Shown piece after piece: positions 15,234 through 22,298 of a stretch of 44,427 bases of DNA; within the stretch, counting starts at the first letter, position 1; the number at the start of each line of letters is the position of its first letter. This stretch comes from UBA525 sp964589765 (GTDB lineage: Archaea > Nanobdellota > Nanobdellia > Woesearchaeales > UBA525): assembly GCA_964589765.1 (NCBI GenBank), contig CAZPUM010000009.1:1-44427 (forward strand). Direction: 5' to 3'. Under the pieces are notes generated by a model. The model worked only from the letters and a program-made list of their open reading frames with translations, ran no database searches and was not told the origin of the DNA. Position numbers and translations under genes: made by a program.

Positions 15234-15739
15234 CCGTGCTTACCCGTCCAGAGATTCTTAAGGCTATAACCCAAAAAGAGATAAAAATTCATCCATTCAC
15301 CGAATCACAAGTAGGCCCTGGAAGTATAGACCTAACTCTTTCAAACAGATTTCTAAAATTCAAGAAACAGAAAACCCCCGTTGTACTCAGTGAGAGAACA
15401 AAGTACCATGAATACATGGAAGAGGTTATTTCAGACAAAATCAGATTGAAACCTGGAGAGACCATTCTCGGGATTACCCAAGAACAAATACACCTTTCAT
15501 CAAAATACTGCGGTCTTCTTGAAGGAAGAAGCAGGTTTGCAAGAATGGGTCTGATGGTACACATTACTGCTAGTTACATGCAACCCGGAATAGATAACCA
15601 CGAGGTTCTTGAGATTCATAATGTTGGACCATTAACTATTGACATCATGTCAGGAATGAGAATCTGCCAACTTATTGTTTTAAAAACAGCAGGGCAAGCA
15701 AAGTACAAAGGCATATTTAGAAGACAAAATAAACCCTAA
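15230..15739 (+). CDS. dcd: dCTP deaminase / dUTPase family enzyme
   Basis: 169 aa. Family members convert dCTP to dUTP (or hydrolyse dUTP) as homotrimers. Visible family features: GSIDLTLSN near the N-terminus, the LKPGETILGIT strand, EGRSRFARMGLMVHITA (the RSxxAR phosphate/substrate motif) and VLEIHN with the catalytic Glu. Compared with the classical RSSLARLGL and IDPGW motifs, the second Ser is Arg and the Asp-Pro-Gly-Trp segment is MQPGI, so it belongs to a divergent subfamily whose exact reaction cannot be assigned by eye. The ATG overlaps the stop of the DUF5752-like gene, and its stop overlaps the stop of the convergent 462-aa gene by four bases. Confidence 0.85.
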   Translation: MTVLTRPEILKAITQKEIKIHPFTESQVGPGSIDLTLSNRFLKFKKQKTPVVLSERTKYHEYMEEVISDKIRLKPGETILGITQEQIHLSSKYCGLLEGRSRFARMGLMVHITASYMQPGIDNHEVLEIHNVGPLTIDIMSGMRICQLIVLKTAGQAKYKGIFRRQNKP

Positions 15740-17124
15740 CTTTCATCTTTCTGCTTTCTTGCCTCCTCTTCCGCCTTTCTTATTTCTTCAGCATCCTTAT
15801 CTTCACTATCATGGAACTCGTGTATAGGTGGTGCCTCTGACGGTTTTCCCGAAGGCTGGGGAGTATCAACAGGAGGTTTATCCGAGTCACCTGATTCTTC
15901 ATCAGGCGTCTGGGAAGGTTCCTCCTGATTAAGCTCGGCCTGGTTTTCAACCAAATCTGTCTCTTTAGCCTCATCATGAGCCTCCTTTTTCTCATCAGAA
16001 GCCTTTCTGGCCTCCTCCATCTTCTTCAGTTCTTCTGAAGACTCATCTTCTTTTTCAGATTCAACCAAGGGGTCCTCCTCAAACATTTCGGGCTGTTCCT
16101 CCTCCTCTTCATTCTTTTTGAAAAGACCGCCAATCCTTGAGAACATTCCTCCAGTTTTTACATCACTACCTGCAGAATCTTCTCCGGATACATCATCAGG
16201 TTTTTGCTCTGCTTCGACCTCAGTTCTGATTTTCTGTTCTATATCTTTAAGGGGTTTTGGTTGCATAGAGTCAAGTCTCTTCTGATACTGTTTCACTAGA
16301 GCTCTGAACTGTGCGTGAAGTTCATCCTTAACAGACTTATTTCTCTCATCTAATAATCTCAAAAGGTTTGTTGTGTGTTTCTCAAACTCGTTGAATCTGT
16401 CAAGCATATCTACAAACTCTTTGCGTTCAAGTTTCATTTCAGTTTTTGTCCTAATCTTTTCAAAGTCACCTGTCAAGCGCTTGAATGATTTATCCAGATC
16501 CTTCGTTATATCATTGAATTTGTCAAAGTCTGAGAATTTCTTTTCAACCTCCACAAAGATAGTTTCAACTTTGTCAGCATGCCTTTCAATTGTAGCTTCG
16601 ACTTTCTTTATAGTTGCAAGTTCTTGCTTAATCTCTTCGTTAAGATTTATTACTTGCTCAATACCTTTGTAAAAATTCATTTTATCTCGCATCTTCTTCA
16701 GCTCGAGCATCAAATCTTTCATGATGGCCTCATTACTTTCAATAGCTGCGCGTAAGGACTCGACTTTTCCATCTTGTCGCCTTACCTCTATCATCAGTTT
16801 TTCAGGATGGACTGACTCGACAAGGTCGACCGCTTTTGTCGAGGATACCTCGACTTTGCTCATCGCCTTGTTTGTGTCTACAATCATTCCACGAAGTTCG
16901 CCTATCTGTTCGCTAATTCTTGAGAACCTGTCAGAGTTGGCCTTTCTTACTTCATCAAGGCCTTCCAATCTGCCTTTGACTTTGGTGAGCTCTATGTCAA
17001 TCTTCTGGTTTCCAGTTGAGACTTCGTCTGAAGATTTCTTGTCATCTTCTGGTTGCATGTTAAGTTCTGCAGACTCCGCGATTATCTCGTCACGAGATTT
17101 ACCTGAACCACCAAATATTCCCAC
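15736..17124 (-). CDS. Coiled-coil scaffold protein, FlaC/D-like in appearance
   Basis: 462 aa from GTG 17124 with GAGGTGA four bases upstream. No signal peptide. The N-terminus MGIFGGSGKS resembles the short amphipathic start of cytoplasmic scaffold proteins. Residues ~45-310 are almost continuous coiled coil (heptad-rich segments such as KVKGRLEGLDEVRKANSDRF and VEKKFSDFDKFNDITKDLDK). After residue ~310 comes a GGMFSRIGGLFKKNEEEEEQ segment and an acidic, Pro-rich disordered tail. It is the last gene of the operon that contains the HerA-type ATPase. The layout recalls archaellum FlaC/FlaD-type cytoplasmic ring proteins, but that is an analogy, not a demonstrated homology. Confidence 0.75.
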   Translation of the reverse strand: MGIFGGSGKSRDEIIAESAELNMQPEDDKKSSDEVSTGNQKIDIELTKVKGRLEGLDEVRKANSDRFSRISEQIGELRGMIVDTNKAMSKVEVSSTKAVDLVESVHPEKLMIEVRRQDGKVESLRAAIESNEAIMKDLMLELKKMRDKMNFYKGIEQVINLNEEIKQELATIKKVEATIERHADKVETIFVEVEKKFSDFDKFNDITKDLDKSFKRLTGDFEKIRTKTEMKLERKEFVDMLDRFNEFEKHTTNLLRLLDERNKSVKDELHAQFRALVKQYQKRLDSMQPKPLKDIEQKIRTEVEAEQKPDDVSGEDSAGSDVKTGGMFSRIGGLFKKNEEEEEQPEMFEEDPLVESEKEDESSEELKKMEEARKASDEKKEAHDEAKETDLVENQAELNQEEPSQTPDEESGDSDKPPVDTPQPSGKPSEAPPIHEFHDSEDKDAEEIRKAEEEARKQKDES

Positions 17125-17165
17125 TTCTCACCTCTATCATTTTAAATTACCGTCAATATTTATGC

Positions 17166-17786
17166 TTATGCTTCCTTCTCCTGTTTTATTCCGGCCATCA
17201 TCAGGACCTCTCTTTTAACATCAACCACTGGTTTGCTAATTGAATCTCTCATCTCCTGTTCGACCTCATCTAGCAAGGAGTCTATTTTTTTGAAATCGTC
17301 TGCCTCGCGCGTTATAATTGCCACAGAAAGATTTCCTAAAAACATCCTGAGCATAAGTGAAGGTATGAACATATCTTTGCCCTGCTTTCTCAAATCAGTA
17401 ATTTTCTGGCGTATATCTTCGTACCTAGACTTAAGTCCGTCAATTCTATTCTCCGTCTCCTGTGGCATGTCATCTTTCATGGATTGTTCAATTCTACTTG
17501 CCACATCATCAAACCGGTCGGCTATTTTTTCGTTCTTTGTTTCGTACTTTTCTCGGATTTCATCAAATTGTTCGTCGTCTATGCCCATTTGGGGCCTTTC
17601 GAAATCTGCCTTCTGCTCCTTTAATGCCCTAACCTCCTCCTCCATCTTTTCATCCTCAGGTCTTATCACATCTTCAAGCGCTTTGGCCAGTTGTTCCTTT
17701 GTTTGTGCTTTCTTGAACAGTTCTGTTAGCCTCTTGTTAGAGTAAACATCTGTTGCCCACTTGGCAAAATCATTTTTTGCTACCAT
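17166..17786 (-). CDS. C-terminal part of a frameshifted DUF5752-like/coiled-coil protein
   Basis: 206 aa. The first ~40 residues (KNDFAKWATDVYSNKRLTEL...LAKALEDVI) are the second half of a DUF5752-like domain whose first half ends the preceding frame (17770-18213). The remainder is a coiled coil (EEEVRALKEQKADFERPQ; ENRIDGLKSRYEDIRQKI) and a helical C-terminal region with MFIPSLMLRMFLGNLSVAI. The ATG (17786) lies inside the upstream gene, 17 nt before its stop. Removing one A from the A6 run joins both frames into one protein of about 345 aa. Either one gene is disrupted, or translation restarts or shifts here. Confidence 0.72.
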   Translation of the reverse strand: MVAKNDFAKWATDVYSNKRLTELFKKAQTKEQLAKALEDVIRPEDEKMEEEVRALKEQKADFERPQMGIDDEQFDEIREKYETKNEKIADRFDDVASRIEQSMKDDMPQETENRIDGLKSRYEDIRQKITDLRKQGKDMFIPSLMLRMFLGNLSVAIITREADDFKKIDSLLDEVEQEMRDSISKPVVDVKREVLMMAGIKQEKEA

Positions 17787-18213
17787 TTACATGGAAGTAA
17801 AACTGGGCATCAGTCATCTTGGGGAGGAATCTCTTGAAAGCTGGCAGATTACATATCGCAGGCCCATTGTGAATCAGGAAACAGTTCTCAGGTTTGACTC
17901 TGACGCTCGCCAAGTCTGTAGTCTTTGACGTTATCTCTTCACCTGAGCATTCTCCAAGCATGTGCCCTAGAATACCAAATAATTTTTCTCGGGTCTTTGC
18001 TTCCCCTATCTCTTTTGCCAGTGAACTGTCACCATAAACGTCAAACACCCATTTTGCCAGGTCGCTTTTGCCGTTGTGAACATGGTGCTCGAACTGGAAC
18101 TCATTCATTCTAGGTATAGCTTCAAAAAGGTCGAGCAAAGACTTCACTGTTGACCCCGCGACTATATGGAACCATTTCTCTTCTGGCAGTTCTTTTGAAA
18201 AGTCCATACTCAT
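17770..18213 (-). CDS. DUF5752-like domain protein, N-terminal part of a frameshifted gene
   Basis: 147 aa. One full copy of the small domain covers ~13-88 (EKWFHIVAGSTVKSLLDLFE, EFQFEHHVHNGKSDLAKWVF, DSSLAKEI). A second copy begins at ~105 (NCFLIHNGPAICNLPAFKRF) and stops abruptly after DAQFYFHVNGSKK, in the middle of the H-V-x-x-x-x-x-D-[FL]-[AV] motif. The missing half is found in the next frame. The start ATG overlaps the stop of the HerA-type ATPase gene (18210-18213), so the genes are translationally coupled. The domain family is known from archaea; its function is not known to me. Confidence 0.75.
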   Translation of the reverse strand: MSMDFSKELPEEKWFHIVAGSTVKSLLDLFEAIPRMNEFQFEHHVHNGKSDLAKWVFDVYGDSSLAKEIGEAKTREKLFGILGHMLGECSGEEITSKTTDLASVRVKPENCFLIHNGPAICNLPAFKRFLPKMTDAQFYFHVNGSKK

Positions 18214-21200
18214 GCTATCGCCCTCCTAATCTCGTCCTTAGTTTTCGCGTGCGAAATCTCTTCTGCCAAATCGTTTGCATGGAAAACACCCCTTATCCAG
18301 TCTGCAAAGTGATTGTAATCATCTGAAACGTGATTTTTGAATATGCTCTCGTCCATTGTTTCCAGTTTTTCTGCGAGCTCTTCAACACCTTTTATCTCAG
18401 TTCCATCCTCTAGTCTGAAAAACTCAGCAGGGTCACCAGTCACCAGGTTTTCATAATGACGTTTGGGTTGTGGCGCTTCTGTTTTCTGCCGTGCTTCTGA
18501 ATTTATTTCAGATTCAAGGGCTTTCTTCTGCTCCTTAATCTTATCTTCGGCATCCCTTATAACATCGTCTTCAGAATCTACAATAGCTTTCTTTATCCCA
18601 GATTCAACCGGCTCTTTGATTTCTGGTTTCTCTTTTGGAGGTGCCTCTTCTTTTTCGCCTACTTTACTATCCGATTTTTCTGACTTATCTTCAGTATATT
18701 CTTGTTCTGTGGCCTCTAACTTTTCAGGGGGTTCTGATTTGGCATCTCCTGCAGGAGATTGTTCCTTTGGTTCTGCCTCTTTGGGTTTTGACTCTTCGGT
18801 TTTATCTTCAGAGGGCTCTTTCTTTTCTGCTGTGGATTCTTCTTTCTTACCTTCTTTTTTATCGTCGTCTTTTTTATCTTCAGAACTTCCTCTTTTGTCA
18901 GGAAGTTTCTTGTCATCAAGAGCATCAAGGCCTCCTTGTTTGAATTGGTCTAATATCTTAATTGCCTCGTCCTTGTCGATTGTTGCATAAAGATTGGCTG
19001 CGAGTTTCTCCAATCCTGTGGTGTTAAGAACCCAGTCTGCAAGGTTGTTGTGATTATCATCCACCTCTGCCTCCCAGTCCTTGTCCTTCATCGCAGCAAT
19101 CTCGTCGTAGAGGTTTGCCAGGGATAGAACAACCATTCCATTGCTTAAATCAAGAATTTTATCTGGTGGGGCGTCGTCTGCCCACTCCCATTCCTTCTTC
19201 TGTTCAACAGGCTTGTTGGACTCTTCATTGGCTTCATACTCTGCTCTCTCTTTCTCTGCCTGTTCAAGGTCTTTTTTCAGCTCTTTCATATCAACAAGCT
19301 TTCGCTCATACTTTCTTGGTTTCTTGCCAATTTTTTCCCACTGCTTGTCTATTCTTGGTTTTAGTCCATCAACGTAAATCTTGACCATGTTGAAGTTGCC
19401 TTGTTTTACTTTGTCGAGTGCAAGTTTCAGCTCCAACTTCAGGTCGAAAATATCAACACCTTCTTCCTCCAGTTGTTCAAGACTGAACTCTAGTTCATCA
19501 ACCATATCGTTATACTTGTTGTACTCCTCAATCTCTTCGTCAGCCATCCTTTCAACAGAGTGTTTGAGTGGTCTGAATGCGATGAAATAAGGTTTACCTC
19601 TGTTATATGCGGGGTTTTCTACAAGCCCTGTTCCTACAGTTGCTTTAACCAGGCTTCTCAATACATCTTCCCCGTATTTTTGTCGTATGCGCTCAAGGTC
19701 TCCTTCGTCTCTTGTTCTCATCTGGATTTCTGTGTTGATGTTAGCTTTGATAGTGCCTACGAAGTCTGAAAGAACTTGCGATATTAGCATCACACCCAAA
19801 CCCCATTTACGGAATTCACGACAGGCTCTCTCAATCTGTAGGAATCCATCTCCTGAACCACCGAATTTAGGCAACAATCTGTGAACCTCATCAAATACAA
19901 ACATAATCTTTAACGGCTTGCTTTCCTGGAAGTTGGCATGGAATATTTCTCTAATTGCGTTTGCAACAACTATGTCCATATCCTTAGGGTCTAGTTTATG
20001 ACATGCAAAGACCTGAATCTCTCCGGGTTTGTAGTACTTTTTGATATCAATCAGTTCCTTGGGGTCTAGAATCATTCTTACGTTTCCGTTGTAAGCTTTT
20101 GCTTCGTTTTTCTTCATACCGAAGAATGGATACAGCGAGAACATCATCTTGTCTTTACATGGCCTGAGCATTCCAGTCCACTGCGCTGTCGGGTCGAAAC
20201 ATATTATGCTGACACCTCTGTCAAGCGCTTCTTCAACAACAACCTGGGCGCTGACAGACTTTCCACCTCCGGTGGAACCTGCCACAATTGTGTGGACCTT
20301 GAAATTTTCAAGGTTCATGTAAGTCTTATGTTCGGTCTCCGCGATTTTCCCAACAAAGATGTTTCTCGGGCCTGGTTTAGGCAATTCGTCCAGTTCAACT
20401 TTCAGGTGATATTTTTTCTTGCTCTGAATATTCCTATAAATCATGAATCCTGCTGTTACACAGGCAAGTAAGAATAACAGAATCAATAGCCATAGCCAGT
20501 TCTTCAGACCGAACATGGTTCTCTGCCAGAATGGCACATTTACTCTGAAGATGGTGCTCACACTTGATGTGAAATCAAGGTACTCAGCATTAGCTCTAAG
20601 TATGTAGTCCCCTGGTTCCAGGTCTTTTGGCAGGTTGACCGTTCGGATAATGCTGAAGGCGGTCTTCAGGAACACATTTGTTTGATACTGCCAGACCGTC
20701 CCGTTTCCGTTTAGAGGCTGGATTGTATAGAATAGGTTTACCGTGTAAGGATAATCCAGAAGCATGTTTCTCATATCAGATTTGAATTTGAATTGTTCAC
20801 CTGGTAAAGTCTCTTTCTGGTTTGTTTCCAAAGTCATAATTAATGCTTCTACAGGGCTTCTTTCCTTGGGTATTATCTCAATCTCTATAGGGATTGTTGC
20901 GTTTATATCGCCATCAATTGTCAGGTTACCCTCAAATATTCCTATAGGTTGTCTGCCGAAAATAGTTATTACGATGTTCTCGTTTGAGTTAGGTTCTACC
21001 ACTATATTTTCTCTGTCAAGACTTAACAAACGAGATAGATTTTCATCACCAACAATTTTGAACTCTACATTGATTGGTTGTTTTCTGAAGCTGTAAACAT
21101 ACAGGGCTTCCTGATGAAACTGGTCCACCCTTATCTTTCTCTTTAGCTCACTGAGGCTGATGACATAATCTATTCCTTCAATCTCTTTCGGCTCTTCTAC

Positions 21201-22298
21201 AAACGGAACAGGAGGAATCTCACCAGGACCAACGTCTTCTCCATCCGACTGTCCCGGACCCAAGTCTTGGTTTGGACCAATATCAACATTGTCTTGGGTG
21301 CTGTCTCCTGGCGAGTCTGTTCCTGGTCCTATATCTGGATTGGTCTCGTTGGTAATCTCAACCATAACAAAGTTGTAATACACTGTTTCGTTTTCGGGGC
21401 ATGTCAGATTGTTTACGTGGGTGTAATAGTCTTCTTTGATTCCAAATATTCGCCACGCCCCTGACCTGGTTGAAAGATTATAGAATCCTGACGGGTTTGT
21501 TAGTGCTGCGTTTCCAGCAACATCCACAATCACATCTGCCAAGGCTGTGCCTGATTCGGTTGTAACATTACCTTCAACTGTACACCTCGGAGGCTCCTCT
21601 CCTTCACCTTCTGGGCATACATCGTTAGGGTCTGTATAGAAATAGTACTTAGTCTCGGTCTGGTTACTCATCATAGGAAGTAGTGCCTGATAGTTCACTA
21701 CCTCTCCACTAAACCCGAACGTGAAGTTTGTTGTTGCATAAATCATGAATCCTATCCTGCCTTGTGCGTCCTCAATAGCCGCAGTTGCAAAAGTAACCGG
21801 ATTTATCATGTTTCCAATCTCATACGTATAAGTACCTGGCGCGGTTATTGATAGTGTTCCCAAGTCAAACGTGATATTTTTTGTGAAGGTGTTCACAGCC
21901 AGGTCTACAGCGATAGGATCAAGTTGATAGAACGTGTCGACATCTGCGGGGTCCGCCGGGAATGCGGATGACAAATCGAAATCAGGATAAACCGAAGCAT
22001 AGATTTCGTGAGGAATATCTGGCTCAAGACAGTTGAATAATAGGTTCTCCGATTCTATCTCACCCCCCACCAAGTTCTCTGATTGAAGAAAGTTATACCC
22101 GTCTGCTCTTACCGCGACCCCGAACTGCCCAGCCCATTGGGTTACTGGAATGGGGTGTTTGATTAACAGCTCGTATATGTTTCCTCCTTTGCCTGCGTGA
22201 GTTGCGTAACCGACATAATCTTTGACTACGACAAGTCCTTGGAAAGCAAAGAAGACTAAAAACACAAGCAAGAGTCCTGTGATTACCTTCTTCATCAT
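18210..22298 (-). CDS. Membrane-anchored HerA/FtsK-type ATPase with extracellular surface-family domain
   Basis: 1362 aa. Order: signal/membrane segment (5-25); extracellular domain resembling the six secreted paralogs (~33-223); carboxypeptidase-regulatory-like beta domain (~238-312); Asp/Gly/Pro linker (~320-365); beta-sandwich domains (~370-590); membrane helix (~601-621); HerA-type P-loop ATPase (~645-920) with Walker A AGSTGGGKS (673-681), Walker B IMFVFDE (798-804) and sensor-like VMLISQ (836-841); coiled coil (~925-1035); two DUF5752-like domains (~1047-1118 and ~1293-1360) separated by a Lys/Glu-rich linker. HerA/FtsK/VirD4-type ATPases move DNA or protein substrates through rings. 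The topology places the motor inside and the surface-family domain outside. Coupled by ATGA to genes on both sides. The substrate is unknown. Confidence 0.88.
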   Translation of the reverse strand: MMKKVITGLLLVFLVFFAFQGLVVVKDYVGYATHAGKGGNIYELLIKHPIPVTQWAGQFGVAVRADGYNFLQSENLVGGEIESENLLFNCLEPDIPHEIYASVYPDFDLSSAFPADPADVDTFYQLDPIAVDLAVNTFTKNITFDLGTLSITAPGTYTYEIGNMINPVTFATAAIEDAQGRIGFMIYATTNFTFGFSGEVVNYQALLPMMSNQTETKYYFYTDPNDVCPEGEGEEPPRCTVEGNVTTESGTALADVIVDVAGNAALTNPSGFYNLSTRSGAWRIFGIKEDYYTHVNNLTCPENETVYYNFVMVEITNETNPDIGPGTDSPGDSTQDNVDIGPNQDLGPGQSDGEDVGPGEIPPVPFVEEPKEIEGIDYVISLSELKRKIRVDQFHQEALYVYSFRKQPINVEFKIVGDENLSRLLSLDRENIVVEPNSNENIVITIFGRQPIGIFEGNLTIDGDINATIPIEIEIIPKERSPVEALIMTLETNQKETLPGEQFKFKSDMRNMLLDYPYTVNLFYTIQPLNGNGTVWQYQTNVFLKTAFSIIRTVNLPKDLEPGDYILRANAEYLDFTSSVSTIFRVNVPFWQRTMFGLKNWLWLLILLFLLACVTAGFMIYRNIQSKKKYHLKVELDELPKPGPRNIFVGKIAETEHKTYMNLENFKVHTIVAGSTGGGKSVSAQVVVEEALDRGVSIICFDPTAQWTGMLRPCKDKMMFSLYPFFGMKKNEAKAYNGNVRMILDPKELIDIKKYYKPGEIQVFACHKLDPKDMDIVVANAIREIFHANFQESKPLKIMFVFDEVHRLLPKFGGSGDGFLQIERACREFRKWGLGVMLISQVLSDFVGTIKANINTEIQMRTRDEGDLERIRQKYGEDVLRSLVKATVGTGLVENPAYNRGKPYFIAFRPLKHSVERMADEEIEEYNKYNDMVDELEFSLEQLEEEGVDIFDLKLELKLALDKVKQGNFNMVKIYVDGLKPRIDKQWEKIGKKPRKYERKLVDMKELKKDLEQAEKERAEYEANEESNKPVEQKKEWEWADDAPPDKILDLSNGMVVLSLANLYDEIAAMKDKDWEAEVDDNHNNLADWVLNTTGLEKLAANLYATIDKDEAIKILDQFKQGGLDALDDKKLPDKRGSSEDKKDDDKKEGKKEESTAEKKEPSEDKTEESKPKEAEPKEQSPAGDAKSEPPEKLEATEQEYTEDKSEKSDSKVGEKEEAPPKEKPEIKEPVESGIKKAIVDSEDDVIRDAEDKIKEQKKALESEINSEARQKTEAPQPKRHYENLVTGDPAEFFRLEDGTEIKGVEELAEKLETMDESIFKNHVSDDYNHFADWIRGVFHANDLAEEISHAKTKDEIRRAIA

